Shown: positions 1-10,407, counted from the first letter of the stretch. The stretch: 64,000 nt of DNA from Deltaproteobacteria bacterium (GCA_028695735.1 JAQVIJ010000005.1:62001-126000); one strand, 5' to 3'. A program made the numbers and translations. The notes: generated by a model from the sequence alone, not told the origin.

Positions 1-191
1 CTGCGCCTTCACAGGCTGAACGCACGGGTTTGCCCCTTCCTGCGATTTTTGTAAAATAAATCGGACAATATCTTCGAAAAAGCCTTTACATAGAGGGTTA
101 TTGGCGATTAAAATCATCGTTCGGTCAATTGAGGGCTGCAAAAGAGATTTTATTGCCCAAAGCACCGTTTAAGCCAACAGGAGGAAACATA

Positions 192-407
192 GTGAAGATC
201 GTATATGACCCTGATATACCCACATCCATCAGGCCGTCCATTCAGCATGAGATAAAAAATTCCGTGCACAACCAGTGTGAGTGCGGCTGTGATGAGATTT
301 ATGTCTATTTCAGCTCCAAGGATATCATCGATGTCAAATGTTATGACTGCGGTCACAGTTTTTTTGAGTTGAAGCTCGAAATAGACGACAGCCCTGAAAA
401 AAAATAA
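192..407 (+). CDS. Small zinc-ribbon-like protein, 71 aa
   Basis: Two cysteine clusters, CECGC near residue 30 and CYDCG near residue 55, separated by about 20 residues, look like a zinc-ribbon knuckle pair; the rest is charged and has no membrane segment or signal. The GTG start is chosen because AGGAGG (179-184) lies 7 nt upstream; an in-frame ATG at 129 has no ribosome site and would add 21 unconvincing residues. It stops 23 bp before the inositol-phosphate synthase gene on the same strand and may share its transcript. I do not recognise a named family. A metal-binding or nucleic-acid-binding role is inference only. Confidence 0.7.
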   Translation: MKIVYDPDIPTSIRPSIQHEIKNSVHNQCECGCDEIYVYFSSKDIIDVKCYDCGHSFFELKLEIDDSPEKK

Positions 408-430
408 CAATTCGGTAAGGAGAAGGAGAA

Positions 431-1537
431 ATGCAGGGGATTCGTGTGGCGGTAGTGGGCGTGGGCAATTGTTTCAGCGCCTTGTTTCAGGGTATTCATT
501 ATTATAGAAGCAAGACGGCCCAGGATGCCATTGGTCTTATGCATTGGGAGATAGGCGGATTCAGACCATTTGACATAAAAGTTGTTTGCGCATTTGATAT
601 CGACCGCCGCAAGGTGGGCCTGGATGTGTCAAAAGCGGTGTTTGCCTTGCCCAATTGCACGCAGGTTTTTTGCAGGGACATACCCAAAACAGGTGTTTTG
701 GTGAGTATGGGTCGAATACTGGATGGTGTTTCGGGGCATATGGCCAGTTATCCAGAAGGCCAGACCTTTTCGCCTGCATCCCTGCCCGAGCCGTCCAAAG
801 AGGATGTGGTGCGATTGCTCAGAGAAAGCGGGGCCGAGATATTGCTCAATTATCTGCCCGTTGGATCAGAAGAGGCCAGCCGTTTTTATGCTGAATGCGC
901 ACTGGAGGCAGGGCTTGGAATGGTCAACAATATCCCCGTGTTTCTGGCCAGCGACAGCCATTGGGCACAGAGGTTTCAAGAGCGCAATCTGCCCATCATC
1001 GGCGATGACATCAAGTCACAACTGGGCGCCACTATTGTCCATCGAGTGCTTACGGACCTGTTCATGAAGCGGGGTGTGCGTCTGGATAGGACATATCAGC
1101 TCAATACCGGAGGCAATACGGATTTTTTGAATATGTTAAACCGGCACAGGTTGGCCTCCAAAAAACTCTCCAAGACCGAGGCGGTTCAGGCCATGCTTCC
1201 CGTGAACCTGGCCCCTGAAAATATACACATCGGGCCCAGTGATTATGTACCTTGGCAAAAGGACAACAAGGTCGCCTTTATTCGCATGGAGGGGAGGCTC
1301 TTTGGGGATGTGCCCATGAACCTCGAGCTGAGGCTCTCTGTGGAGGACTCGCCCAATTCTGCTGGCGTGGCCATAGATGCCATTCGTTGCTGCAAGCTGG
1401 CCTTGATGCGTGGCATGGGTGGCCCTGTGTTACCGCCATCTGCATATTTCATGAAACACCCACCGGTTCAGATGACGGATCACGAGGCGTATCTGGCCAT
1501 GGAGAAGTTCATCGGCACAAGTGAGGATAGTCAATGA
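431..1537 (+). CDS. ino1: Myo-inositol-1-phosphate synthase
   Basis: Makes 1L-myo-inositol-1-phosphate from glucose-6-phosphate with NAD+. The N-terminal Rossmann motif GVGNCFSALFQG, the block GDDIKSQLGATIVHR and the motif NTGGNTDFLNML are characteristic of the family. At 368 aa it matches the short archaeal/actinobacterial form rather than the ~530-aa eukaryotic one. AAGGAGAAGGAG precedes the ATG. Its TGA overlaps the carA ATG by 4 bp, so the two are probably translationally coupled. In bacteria the product feeds phosphatidylinositol, inositol glycolipids, or the thermophile solute di-myo-inositol phosphate; which applies here cannot be seen in the window. The identity is secure, the end product is not. 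Confidence 0.92.
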   Translation: MQGIRVAVVGVGNCFSALFQGIHYYRSKTAQDAIGLMHWEIGGFRPFDIKVVCAFDIDRRKVGLDVSKAVFALPNCTQVFCRDIPKTGVLVSMGRILDGVSGHMASYPEGQTFSPASLPEPSKEDVVRLLRESGAEILLNYLPVGSEEASRFYAECALEAGLGMVNNIPVFLASDSHWAQRFQERNLPIIGDDIKSQLGATIVHRVLTDLFMKRGVRLDRTYQLNTGGNTDFLNMLNRHRLASKKLSKTEAVQAMLPVNLAPENIHIGPSDYVPWQKDNKVAFIRMEGRLFGDVPMNLELRLSVEDSPNSAGVAIDAIRCCKLALMRGMGGPVLPPSAYFMKHPPVQMTDHEAYLAMEKFIGTSEDSQ

Positions 1538-2652
1538 AGGCCATTATAGCATTTGAAGATGGCAGGACCTTTGAAGGGGAATCCTTTACAGGCCCTGGGG
1601 AAGTAGCTGGTGAGATGGTTTTCAATACCGGCATGACCGGCTATCAGGAGATTCTTACAGACCCTTCGTACAAGGGGCAGATGGTCACCATGACCTATCC
1701 TCTCATAGGCAACTACGGTATCAATACAGAGGATGATGAGTCTTTGCGCATACATGTCTCTGCCTTTGTGGTGCGGGAATACGAGGATTTTTACAGCAAC
1801 TGGCGGGCCTGCCGTTCCCTGGCGGACTATCTGCGCAGTCAGGGTATTCTGGGTATTCATAAAGTGGATACACGGGCCATTACAAGGCACATTCGTTTGG
1901 CAGGCGCCATGAAGGCCGTGATCTCCACACAGGACCTCTCTGCGGACTCCTTGATAAAAAAGGCCAAGGAATCCCCCGGCCTGGTGGGCAGGGACCTGGT
2001 GCGAGAGGTGACCGTTGAAAGACCTTACGGCTGGGGCAAGGGGCCCGAGCCTCTGAATATCGCCTCTCTGCCAGCCAAGACCGAAAGGCCGCGCGTGGCG
2101 GTGCTGGACTGCGGCCTGAAGTTCAATCAGTTGAGGCTCTTGACTCAAAAGGGTTGTGAGTGTGTTGTGTTTCCATGCTTCGCATCCGCCGATGAAATGC
2201 TGTCCTGTAATCCGGACGGGATTTTCCTCTCCAATGGCCCGGGTGACCCTGCGGCCCTTACGGGTATTGTCAAAAATGTGCGCAGCCTCATCGGAAAACT
2301 GCCCATCTTTGGCATCTGTCTTGGCAATCAAATATTAGGCCAGGCAGTGGGAGGCCGCACATACAAGCTCAAGTTTGGCCACAGAGGGGCGAATCAGCCG
2401 GTCAAGGACCTTCAAACCGGCAGAATCGAGATCACCTCTCAAAATCATGGATTTGCCGTGGACGCAGATTCCCTGCCCGCGGATGCCGAGGTGACTCATA
2501 TCAATCTGAACGACGGCACCGTGGAGGGCTTCAGGCTCAAAAGCGAGCCGGTTTTTTGTGTCCAGTACCATCCGGAGAACGCGCCAGGGCCGCACGATTC
2601 CGAATATCTCTTTGATCGTTTCATAGGCCTCATGGCCGACACCAGAAGATAA
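1534..2652 (+). CDS. carA: Carbamoyl-phosphate synthase small (glutaminase) subunit
   Basis: Hydrolyses glutamine and passes ammonia to CarB for carbamoyl phosphate, used in arginine and pyrimidine synthesis. Residues 1-150 form the CPSase small-chain domain. The C-terminal class I amidotransferase domain has the nucleophile in GICLGNQILG and the His/Glu pair in QYHPENAPGPHDS. The length of 372 aa is normal. It overlaps ino1 by 4 bp and is followed 47 bp later by carB. No attenuator or arginine/pyrimidine operator was recognised upstream, consistent with expression from a promoter before ino1. Confidence 0.97.
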   Translation: MKAIIAFEDGRTFEGESFTGPGEVAGEMVFNTGMTGYQEILTDPSYKGQMVTMTYPLIGNYGINTEDDESLRIHVSAFVVREYEDFYSNWRACRSLADYLRSQGILGIHKVDTRAITRHIRLAGAMKAVISTQDLSADSLIKKAKESPGLVGRDLVREVTVERPYGWGKGPEPLNIASLPAKTERPRVAVLDCGLKFNQLRLLTQKGCECVVFPCFASADEMLSCNPDGIFLSNGPGDPAALTGIVKNVRSLIGKLPIFGICLGNQILGQAVGGRTYKLKFGHRGANQPVKDLQTGRIEITSQNHGFAVDADSLPADAEVTHINLNDGTVEGFRLKSEPVFCVQYHPENAPGPHDSEYLFDRFIGLMADTRR

Positions 2653-2699
2653 AAATGTAATGCAGGGAATATACAGTTACCCCTGCCAATGGGAAGAAT

Positions 2700-5600
2700 A
2701 TGCCGAGACGCAATGATATAAAGAAGATATTGATCATAGGCTCAGGGCCTATCGTCATAGGACAGGCCTGCGAGTTCGACTATTCAGGCACTCAGGCCTG
2801 CAAGGCCTTGAGGGAAGACGGCTACGAGGTGGTGCTGGTGAATTCCAACCCGGCCACCATCATGACAGACCCCGACATGGCCGAGCGCACCTATGTGGAG
2901 CCCATTACACCTGAGGTGGTGGCAAAGATTCTGGAAAAGGAGCGGCCGGATGCCATTTTACCCACTTTGGGCGGCCAGACAGGGCTCAATACCGCTGTAA
3001 AGCTGGCGGACCAGGGCGTGCTGGAGCGTTTAGGGGTGGAGATGCTTGGGGCCAATCGAGAGGTCATACACAAGGCCGAAGACCGTGAGCTGTTTCGAAG
3101 CGCCATGGAGCGCATAGGCCTGCGTGTGCCCAAAAGCGTCATCGTGCGCAGCCTTGACCAGGCCCTGGCCTCGGTGCAGGAGGTGGGTTTTCCGGTTGTC
3201 GTGCGCCCCAGTTTCACTCTGGGAGGCACAGGAGGCGGTATCGCCTACAATCGGGAGGAACTGGAGGCCATCTGTTCTCGTGGGCTGGAGCTCAGCATGA
3301 TTCATGAGGTCATGCTGGAGGAGTCGGTTATCGGTTGGAAGGAATTTGAGCTGGAGGTGATGCGGGACAAAAAGGACAATGTAGTCATCATCTGCGGCAT
3401 AGAAAACATAGACCCCATGGGCGTGCACACAGGAGACAGTATCACTGTGGCCCCTATTCAGACTCTGAGCGATCGGGAATACCAGATGCTTCGGGATGCC
3501 TCCATCGCCATCATGCGGGAGATCGGAGTGGAGACCGGCGGCTCCAATGTGCAGTTTGCAGTCAATCCCAGAAACGGCGACATGGTGGTCATCGAGATGA
3601 ACCCACGCGTGTCCAGGTCATCGGCCCTGGCGTCCAAGGCCACAGGCTTTCCCATCGCCAAGATCGCTGCCAAGCTGGCCGTGGGTTACACACTGGATGA
3701 GATACCCAACGACATCACTCGAGAGACCATGGCCTCCTTTGAGCCCACCATTGACTACTGTGTGGTGAAGATTCCACGCTGGACCTTTGAAAAGTTCCAG
3801 GAGGCCCAGGACCTGCTCACCACCTCCATGAAGAGTGTGGGCGAGACCATGGCCATAGGCCGCACATTTAGAGAGGCCCTTCAGAAGGGGCTTCGTTCCC
3901 TGGAGATAGGCCGGTTTGGGTTGGGCTTCGATGGCCGTAATCCATGGGAAAAGGCCGGAGTAACCCCTGATATGGACGCAGTGCTGAAGAGACTGCGGGA
4001 ACCCAATTCCCAGCGCATCTTTTATATTCCTTTGGCCATGGAAATGGGCATGGGAATAGACGAGATATACGGCATAACCGGCATAGATCCCTGGTTTTTG
4101 CATCAGATCGCCATGATCTTGCAGGAAGGCAAGAACCTGGCGCGCGAGACCTACGACACGCTCACAGCCGAGGGTGGCAGGCACTTGCGTCATTACAAGA
4201 CCGAGGGCTTTTCTGATGTGCAGATCGCCCATACCACAGGCATTCACCTCCCTGAGATTCAAAGGGAGCGAGACCACATGGCTATAAGGCCGGTTTACAA
4301 GCTGGTGGACACCTGTGCCGCGGAGTTTGAGGCCTATACCCCCTATTATTACTCCACCTATGAACTGGAGGACGAGGCCAGGCCCTCTGATAAAAAAAAG
4401 GTCATGATCTTGGGCGGCGGCCCCAATCGCATAGGCCAGGGCATAGAGTTCGACTATTGCTGTGTGCATGCCTCCTTTGCCCTGCGGGAAGAGGGGGTGG
4501 AGAGCATCATGGTGAACTCCAATCCTGAAACGGTCTCCACGGACTATGACACCTCAGACAAGCTCTATTTCGAGCCCCTTACCTTTGAGGATGTCATGCA
4601 TATAGTCAATACAGAGCGGCCCACGGGCGTGATAGTGCAGTTCGGCGGTCAGACCCCTCTAAACCTCGCAGTGCCTCTGGCCAGGGCGGGCGTGCCGATA
4701 CTGGGCACGAGCCCTGAAAACATCGACAAGGCCGAGGATAGAAAGAGCTTTCAGCAGATGCTCAAGAAACTGGAGCTGGTGCAGCCCGAAAACGGCACTG
4801 CCCGCAGCCTGGAAGAGGCCCTGATGGTGGCCAAGGAGATAGGCTACCCGGTGGTAGTGCGGCCTTCTTATGTGTTGGGCGGCAGGGCCATGCGCATTGT
4901 GTATGACGAAGATGGCATTCGCTCCTTTATGGAAGAGGCGGTGCAGGTCTCTGAGGGCCACCCTGTGCTGATAGACAAATTTCTGCAGGATGCCATAGAG
5001 ATAGATGTGGATGCCATTTCAGACGGCGAGCTCACTGTCATCGGCGGCATCATGGAGCATATAGAAGAGGCGGGCATTCACTCCGGTGACTCCGCCTGTG
5101 TGCTTCCAGCCAAGAGCCTGGGCCAGAGGCTTTTAAGGGAGATTCGAGAGGCCACATGCGCCATGGCACGAGAATTAAATGTCATAGGCCTCATGAATGT
5201 GCAGTATGCTGTAAAGGACGGCAGGCTCTATGTCCTGGAGGTAAATCCCAGGGCATCCCGAACAGTGCCCTTTGTGAGCAAGGTCACGGGTGTGCCTTTG
5301 GCCAAGCTGGCCACAAAGGTCATGCTGGGCAGAAGGCTTTCGGAATTGGGTTTCACCTCTGAAAAGACCCTGAACTATGTGGCTGTGAAGGAGGCGGTCT
5401 TTCCCTTTAAGCGTTTTCCTGGTGTGGATATCGTACTGGGGCCTGAGATGAAGTCCACGGGCGAGGTCATGGGCATAGACAGGACCTTTGGCATGGCCTA
5501 TGCCAAGAGCCAGTTGGCCGCAGGGGTGAACCTGCCCCTTTCTGGACGGGTGTTTTTAAGTATCAGGCCAGGTGACAAGGCGGCTATTCTGCCTGTGGCC

Positions 5601-5936
5601 AAAAGCCTGGAGGAAATGGGCTTTGAACTGGTTGCCACTGACGGCACAGCCGGTTATCTGAACGCCCACGGGGTCAAAAGCGGCGAGGTCATGAAGATAT
5701 CCCAGGGCAGGCCCAACATCGTGGACCTCATCAAAAACAACGAGATAGCCATGGTCATCAATACCCCAAGCGGCAAGAAGACCCATTCAGACTCCTATTA
5801 CCTGAGAAGGACCGCCCTGGAGTATGAATTGCCCTATTTCACCACGGTTGCAGGGGCATTGGCCGCAGTAGAGGCCATAGATGCCTTGAAAAAAGAGGAG
5901 CTGAGAGTGGCGGCACTCCAGGACTACTATGCGTGA
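2700..5936 (+). CDS. carB: Carbamoyl-phosphate synthase large subunit
   Basis: Synthesises carbamoyl phosphate from ammonia, bicarbonate and two ATP. It has the expected internal duplication: the motif [19 protein letters not shown] near residue 12 is echoed by [17 protein letters not shown] near residue 570, each opening an ATP-grasp half. The end from about residue 935 is the MGS-like allosteric domain. The length of 1078 aa is standard. The last 8 bp overlap the purF start, which couples pyrimidine/arginine and purine entry enzymes on one message. No frameshift or missing motif was noticed. Confidence 0.98.
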   Translation: MPRRNDIKKILIIGSGPIVIGQACEFDYSGTQACKALREDGYEVVLVNSNPATIMTDPDMAERTYVEPITPEVVAKILEKERPDAILPTLGGQTGLNTAVKLADQGVLERLGVEMLGANREVIHKAEDRELFRSAMERIGLRVPKSVIVRSLDQALASVQEVGFPVVVRPSFTLGGTGGGIAYNREELEAICSRGLELSMIHEVMLEESVIGWKEFELEVMRDKKDNVVIICGIENIDPMGVHTGDSITVAPIQTLSDREYQMLRDASIAIMREIGVETGGSNVQFAVNPRNGDMVVIEMNPRVSRSSALASKATGFPIAKIAAKLAVGYTLDEIPNDITRETMASFEPTIDYCVVKIPRWTFEKFQEAQDLLTTSMKSVGETMAIGRTFREALQKGLRSLEIGRFGLGFDGRNPWEKAGVTPDMDAVLKRLREPNSQRIFYIPLAMEMGMGIDEIYGITGIDPWFLHQIAMILQEGKNLARETYDTLTAEGGRHLRHYKTEGFSDVQIAHTTGIHLPEIQRERDHMAIRPVYKLVDTCAAEFEAYTPYYYSTYELEDEARPSDKKKVMILGGGPNRIGQGIEFDYCCVHASFALREEGVESIMVNSNPETVSTDYDTSDKLYFEPLTFEDVMHIVNTERPTGVIVQFGGQTPLNLAVPLARAGVPILGTSPENIDKAEDRKSFQQMLKKLELVQPENGTARSLEEALMVAKEIGYPVVVRPSYVLGGRAMRIVYDEDGIRSFMEEAVQVSEGHPVLIDKFLQDAIEIDVDAISDGELTVIGGIMEHIEEAGIHSGDSACVLPAKSLGQRLLREIREATCAMARELNVIGLMNVQYAVKDGRLYVLEVNPRASRTVPFVSKVTGVPLAKLATKVMLGRRLSELGFTSEKTLNYVAVKEAVFPFKRFPGVDIVLGPEMKSTGEVMGIDRTFGMAYAKSQLAAGVNLPLSGRVFLSIRPGDKAAILPVAKSLEEMGFELVATDGTAGYLNAHGVKSGEVMKISQGRPNIVDLIKNNEIAMVINTPSGKKTHSDSYYLRRTALEYELPYFTTVAGALAAVEAIDALKKEELRVAALQDYYA

Positions 5937-7347
5937 TTCATTTCCTATCCTACTTCCGTCTATCTTGAAGGAGGAATGCGGCATATTCGGCGTCTATGGC
6001 CATAAGGATGCCGCAAAGCTTACATATTTCGGGCTTTATGCCCTGCAGCATCGAGGCCAGGAGAGCGCAGGCATAGTAAGCTCGGACGGTGAAACCGTTC
6101 GTGAGCACAAGGGTATGGGCCTGGTGCACGATGTCTTCAATGAGGCGGTCTTAAGCCAGTTGCACGGCCATCTGGCCGTGGGTCATGTGCGCTACTCCAC
6201 CACAGGCTCTTCCGTGCTGCAGAATGCCCAGCCGTTTTGCGTAAAACATGCCGGTTGCTCCATAGCCCTGGCACACAACGGCAATCTGGTGAATGCCGCT
6301 GCCATTCGCTCCAGCCTTGAGGAAAAGGGTTCCATATTTCAGACCACCATGGACAGCGAGATACTGGTGCATCTCATTGCCAAGGCCAGGTCAAGGGGTA
6401 TGGAAGAGGCCATCGCCTCCGCCATGAGTGTGGTAAAGGGGGCCTACGCAGTGCTCATAGCCACAGAGGACAGCCTCATAGGCTTTCGGGACCCCTACGG
6501 TTTCAGGCCGCTGTGCATCGGCAGGTTAAACGGTTCTTATGTGCTGGCCTCCGAGACCTGTGCCCTGGATCTGGTGGAGGCCGAGTACATTCGGGATGTG
6601 GAGCCTGGGGAGGTGGTGGTCATAGATGACAATGGCCTGCGCTCCTTTCAGGCTGTCAGCCACACCGAAACCCGGCACTGCATCTTTGAATTCATCTATT
6701 TTGCCAGGCCTGACAGCCGCATATTCGGCCAGAATGTCTATCTCTTTCGCAAGGCCCTGGGAAGGGCGCTGGCCCAGGAGGTGAGTCTGGAAGCGGATTT
6801 TGTCATGCCTTTTCCCGATTCCGGCAACTATGCAGCCCTTGGTTTTTCCCAGGCCGCAAAGATCCCCTTGGAACTGGCGGTGATCCGCAATCACTATGTG
6901 GGACGCACCTTCATACAGCCCAGCCAGAGCATGAGGGATTTTTCCGTGCGCGTGAAACTCAATCCTGTAAAGGAGATGTTGCGGGATAAACGGGTCATCA
7001 TTGTAGAGGATTCGATCATTCGGGGCACCACCTCCCGTACGCGTGTGCGCGCCATTCGAAACGCCGGGGCCAAAGAGGTCTCCATGCTGGTAAGCTGTCC
7101 GCCAACGCGCTTTCCATGTTTTTACGGCATAGACTTCTCCACCAAGGGTGAGCTGATCGCATCCAAGAACTCCGTTGAGGAGATACGCCGGTTTTTGGAG
7201 CTGGACGGCCTGCATTATTTGAGTATAGAGTCCATGCTCAAGGCCGCGGGCGGGGATGGAGGCCGTTTCTGTATGGCCTGTTTTGACGGCGATTATCCCG
7301 TGGAGAGCGAGGACTTTAGGGGTAAATTTCAGTTGGAGCGGAAATGA
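5929..7347 (+). CDS. purF: Amidophosphoribosyltransferase
   Basis: First committed step of purine synthesis: PRPP plus glutamine to phosphoribosylamine. The N-terminal nucleophile is Cys17 in [12 protein letters not shown], so residues 1-16 are a propeptide expected to be removed by self-processing. The PRPP loop is [18 protein letters not shown]. Cysteines in [15 protein letters not shown] and the C-terminal CMAC match the ligands of the Bacillus-type [4Fe-4S] enzyme, which suits an anaerobe. The gene overlaps carB by 8 bp and kdsD by 4 bp. The length of 472 aa is typical. Confidence 0.96.
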   Translation: MRDSFPILLPSILKEECGIFGVYGHKDAAKLTYFGLYALQHRGQESAGIVSSDGETVREHKGMGLVHDVFNEAVLSQLHGHLAVGHVRYSTTGSSVLQNAQPFCVKHAGCSIALAHNGNLVNAAAIRSSLEEKGSIFQTTMDSEILVHLIAKARSRGMEEAIASAMSVVKGAYAVLIATEDSLIGFRDPYGFRPLCIGRLNGSYVLASETCALDLVEAEYIRDVEPGEVVVIDDNGLRSFQAVSHTETRHCIFEFIYFARPDSRIFGQNVYLFRKALGRALAQEVSLEADFVMPFPDSGNYAALGFSQAAKIPLELAVIRNHYVGRTFIQPSQSMRDFSVRVKLNPVKEMLRDKRVIIVEDSIIRGTTSRTRVRAIRNAGAKEVSMLVSCPPTRFPCFYGIDFSTKGELIASKNSVEEIRRFLELDGLHYLSIESMLKAAGGDGGRFCMACFDGDYPVESEDFRGKFQLERK

Positions 7348-8363
7348 GCGCAGAAGATCGTCAGAACGCAGGTGTAAGCGCCTCATCTTCGCAAGCCTTG
7401 TTGGACAGGGCCAGGCAGGTCATAGATATCGAGATCGCAGGCCTCAATCGTGTAAAAGACCGCTTGAATGCAGGATTTTGCAAGGCGGTTCAACTGATTC
7501 TGAATACGAAAGGCAGGCTGGTGGTGACGGGCATAGGCAAGTCCGGGCTCATAGGCCGCAAGATATCGGCCACCCTGTCCAGTACCGGCACGCCCTCGGT
7601 TTTTCTGCACCCTGTGGAGGCCATGCATGGGGATCTGGGCATGTTGGGCAGTGAGGACTGCATTCTGGCCATCTCCAACAGCGGCGAAACCCAGGAGCTT
7701 GTTTCGCTTTTGCCCATTTTCAAGGCCCGTTCCATATCTGTAATCGCCATGACCGGCGGCCTGAATTCCACGCTTGCCCGGGAAAGCCAGGCGGTCATAG
7801 ATGTGGGCGTTGAAAGGGAGGCCTGTTCCCTGGGGCTGGCCCCTACTGCCAGCACTACAGCGGCCCTGGCTGCAGGGGATGCACTGGCGGTGGTGCTGCT
7901 GGAATTACGCAACTTCGACGCACAGGATTTTAGGCGTAATCATCCTGCCGGCAGTCTGGGCGAGGCCTTGCGTCTGCAGGTCAGGACTGTGATGTTGACC
8001 GGTGACGCCATTCCCCGAGTGCGCATGGGGTTGCGGATTGAAGAGGTCCTGGGCATCATGAATGCAGGGAGATTGGGGTGTGTCCTGGTTTTGGATAAGC
8101 ATGACGAGCTGGTGGGCATCATGACCGACGGAGATATCCGCAGGGGGCTGCTGCATGGCAGTGATGTCCTGTTTGCACCTGTGGAGCGTATCATGACCAA
8201 ATCCCCCAAATCAGTGCATCCGTCCACACTGGCCGCTGATGCATTGGCCCTCATGGAGAGGCATCTGATCACCGTATTGCCGGTTGTTGAAGACGGCATA
8301 CTTGTGGGTATAGTTCATTTGCACGACCTGCTCGGAAAGGGGCAGTTCAAGTTCTCGGTTTAA
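7344..8363 (+). CDS. kdsD: Arabinose-5-phosphate isomerase (KdsD/KpsF family)
   Basis: Converts ribulose-5-phosphate to arabinose-5-phosphate for Kdo in lipopolysaccharide. An N-terminal SIS domain carries GIGKSGLIGRKISATL and the phrase AMHGDLGML. The block LGLAPTASTTAALAAGDALA is typical of this family, and two CBS domains fill residues ~205-339. ATGA overlaps the end of purF. Together with gmhB at 10.4 kb it indicates a Kdo/heptose LPS and hence an outer membrane. Capsule-specific KpsF cannot be separated from KdsD by sequence reading, but no capsule genes are near. Confidence 0.94.
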   Translation: MSAEDRQNAGVSASSSQALLDRARQVIDIEIAGLNRVKDRLNAGFCKAVQLILNTKGRLVVTGIGKSGLIGRKISATLSSTGTPSVFLHPVEAMHGDLGMLGSEDCILAISNSGETQELVSLLPIFKARSISVIAMTGGLNSTLARESQAVIDVGVEREACSLGLAPTASTTAALAAGDALAVVLLELRNFDAQDFRRNHPAGSLGEALRLQVRTVMLTGDAIPRVRMGLRIEEVLGIMNAGRLGCVLVLDKHDELVGIMTDGDIRRGLLHGSDVLFAPVERIMTKSPKSVHPSTLAADALALMERHLITVLPVVEDGILVGIVHLHDLLGKGQFKFSV

Positions 8364-8382
8364 TAAAAGGAGACCATAACCC

Positions 8383-8793
8383 ATGGCGCGCAGTCTAAAC
8401 AAAGTCATGTTGATAGGCCGGCTCGGGGCAGACCCTGAGATCCGTTACACACAGGACGGCACGAGTGTATGTACATTCAATATAGCCACAAACCGCCGTG
8501 TCAAGCGCAATGAGCAGTGGGAAGAGGAGACCGACTGGCATAGGGCCGTTGCATGGAGGCAGACGGCGGACATGTTGGGCAAGTTTTTGCACAAGGGCAG
8601 CCTGGTCTATGTGGAAGGTTCACTTCGCACCCGTTCATGGACTGATCAGAGCGGCAACAAGCGTTTTATGACAGAGGTGGTGGTCAATGATTTCGTCTTG
8701 TTGGAGCCCAAGGGTGACAAGGGCGGCGGTGGAGAGTTTGGGTACGATCTGGATGCAGCCGCTCCCCCCATGGATGAGGAAGTGCCGTTTTAG
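8383..8793 (+). CDS. ssb: Single-stranded DNA-binding protein
   Basis: The OB fold spans residues ~4-105 (LNKVMLIGRLGADPEIRYT at the N terminus). A short acidic linker ends in DEEVPF, the tip that docks partner proteins, equivalent to DDDIPF of E. coli. At 136 aa it has a shorter linker than the enterobacterial protein. AAAGGAGACC precedes the ATG by about 8 nt. It is the last gene of the core run before the restriction-modification pair. Confidence 0.95.
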   Translation: MARSLNKVMLIGRLGADPEIRYTQDGTSVCTFNIATNRRVKRNEQWEEETDWHRAVAWRQTADMLGKFLHKGSLVYVEGSLRTRSWTDQSGNKRFMTEVVVNDFVLLEPKGDKGGGGEFGYDLDAAAPPMDEEVPF

Positions 8794-8839
8794 GGGGCAT
8801 CATTGGTCTACGCATACACTGCGCACAAAGTCCCAAAGA

Positions 8840-8868
8840 TTGCCAGTTTATTAAATAGCCGTGTTAAT
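8840..8868 (+). promoter_or_regulatory. Possible promoter of the restriction-modification pair
   Basis: TTGCCA and GTTAAT hexamers are separated by 17 bp. The predicted transcription start falls about 7 nt further on, almost at the ATG at 8877. No ribosome-binding site precedes that ATG, so the endonuclease message may be leaderless. This is weak evidence from hexamer matching only. Confidence 0.3.
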
Positions 8869-8876
8869 CATTTACT

Positions 8877-9503
8877 ATGAAGATCAAGGAACTGTTCACT
8901 GATGGCAGGCTTATCTCAAAGATACAAGAACGCCTGCCATCTTTATTTTATCTTGCTGAATTGGAAAGCTCTCGTGCTGGTAAAGTAGGCATGGAAGTTG
9001 GTTCAATCAGAGAGAAGATTATCATTGCCCTATTGATTTATAAATTCGGCAAGAATAATGTAGAAACTGATATTCCAATTACTCAGTCCGAAGTAGATGT
9101 AAGGGTCTATAATGAACCAATTTCTATAAAAACGATAACTGCGAAACAATTAAGAGGAATAAAACTTAGTTGGACAGTTGACGCAGAACAAGCTTTCAAA
9201 TTCGGCCAAAGTTATTTTCCTAATCTTGATATGTTATTGGTACAAGTAAACTGGAATGATGTGGGATGGTTTTATTTATTCCCCCGAGATGTCCAGGTAG
9301 AGATTTTTAATACAATAGGCCCACAGAAGTATATACAACTTCCTAAGGCAGGAACCAATCCCCGTGGAGTGGAGATCTCAGCGCAGGGCCTTCGTCTTCT
9401 TGCAGGGCATTCAGGAAGTTTTAAGTTTCCCATAAACTGGCTGCGAAAAAGGATTGAGTATAATCCTTATGAACGATGGGTAGAACTTTGGCAAAAGGAT
9501 TGA
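8877..9503 (+). CDS. ThaI-like type II restriction endonuclease
   Basis: 208 aa. The N-terminal phrases LPSLFYLAELESSRAGKVGMEVGS and the C-terminal KAGTNPRGVEIS are what I recall from the ThaI family (recognition CGCG in the type enzyme). A PD-(D/E)XK-like nuclease core is plausible: Asp74 in SEVD, then SIK ending at Lys85, with Ser in place of the usual acidic residue and Glu80 nearby. It is followed 4 bp later by an N4-cytosine-type methyltransferase, the usual order of a type II cassette. The region is visibly AT-richer than its neighbours and sits between ssb and gmhB, suggesting acquisition. Endonuclease identity is fairly sure; target specificity is inferred from the family. Confidence 0.75.
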   Translation: MKIKELFTDGRLISKIQERLPSLFYLAELESSRAGKVGMEVGSIREKIIIALLIYKFGKNNVETDIPITQSEVDVRVYNEPISIKTITAKQLRGIKLSWTVDAEQAFKFGQSYFPNLDMLLVQVNWNDVGWFYLFPRDVQVEIFNTIGPQKYIQLPKAGTNPRGVEISAQGLRLLAGHSGSFKFPINWLRKRIEYNPYERWVELWQKD

Positions 9504-9507
9504 ACCC

Positions 9508-10407
9508 ATGAGTAAAGGCTCAAAGACAAGCAGATTTGGCACCACCACCAGAATAAGCCATGACTCATCTCAGTATTACAGTTCCCGACTCTACTTTGGC
9601 TTATTTAAGGAGGATGGTGCCCCTCTCACTGATGAGAATCCTTTCCCCAAAGACTATGAAAACAACATCATACAGGGAAATGCTGAGTATATGAAAGAAC
9701 TTCCCGATAACTCTGTGCATCTGATGGTTACTTCGCCGCCATACAATGTCACCAAAGAGTATGACATGGACCTGACCCTGGAAGAATACCTACAGCTCTT
9801 AAGAAATGTCTTTGCCGAGACCTATCGTGTCCTTGTTTATGGTGGTAGGGCCTGTATAAATGTGGCCAATCTGGGCCGCAAGCCCTATATCCCCTTATCA
9901 GACTACATCTCGCAACTGATGTTGGAGATTGGATATTTCATGCGTGGTGAGATCATCTGGCATAAAGGGGCAGGGGCTGGGGTTTCAATGGCCTGGGGCA
10001 GCTGGCAGTCAGCCACCAATCCTGTTCTACGGGATACCCATGAGTATATCCTTGTTTTTTCAAAGGGTTCCTTTTCCCGTAAAAGGCCAGAGGGGAAATT
10101 TGACACCATCACGCGTGAGCAATTTATGGAATGGACAAAATCGGTCTGGGTCATGAATCCAGAATCGGCTAAAAAAGTGGGGCATCCCGCCCCATTTCCT
10201 GTGGAACTCCCGTATCGCCTGATTCAGTTATATACCTTTACTGACGACATTGTTCTGGACCCCTTTATGGGAAGCGGTTCCACTGCCATAGCAGCCTTGC
10301 AATCAGGCAGAAGATATGTGGGTTATGAGATTGATTCGAAGTACATAAAGCTTGCTGAAGCACGAATAGCAGCTCTTCATGCGCCATCCCAGGCCTATCT
10401 GTTTTAG
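9508..10407 (+). CDS. Type II DNA methyltransferase, beta-class (N4-cytosine type)
   Basis: Permuted motif order defines the beta class: the catalytic TSPPY (residues 75-79) precedes the AdoMet-binding DPFMGSGST (251-259), with a target-recognition stretch between. Ser before PPY is typical of N4-cytosine enzymes, DPPY being usual for N6-adenine. It starts 4 bp after the endonuclease stop, so protection and cleavage genes are co-transcribed with the endonuclease first. It probably protects the same site as the endonuclease. The 9-bp gap to gmhB suggests the cassette now also leads into gmhB expression. Confidence 0.9.
   Translation: MSKGSKTSRFGTTTRISHDSSQYYSSRLYFGLFKEDGAPLTDENPFPKDYENNIIQGNAEYMKELPDNSVHLMVTSPPYNVTKEYDMDLTLEEYLQLLRNVFAETYRVLVYGGRACINVANLGRKPYIPLSDYISQLMLEIGYFMRGEIIWHKGAGAGVSMAWGSWQSATNPVLRDTHEYILVFSKGSFSRKRPEGKFDTITREQFMEWTKSVWVMNPESAKKVGHPAPFPVELPYRLIQLYTFTDDIVLDPFMGSGSTAIAALQSGRRYVGYEIDSKYIKLAEARIAALHAPSQAYLF

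Noticed and set aside
1-191. End of a preceding gene at the left edge
   Set aside because: No open frame with a family resemblance was seen; the in-frame ATG at 129 lacks a ribosome site.
3618-4469. 283-codon minus-strand frame
   Set aside because: Lies within carB; frame opened by codon bias of the real gene.
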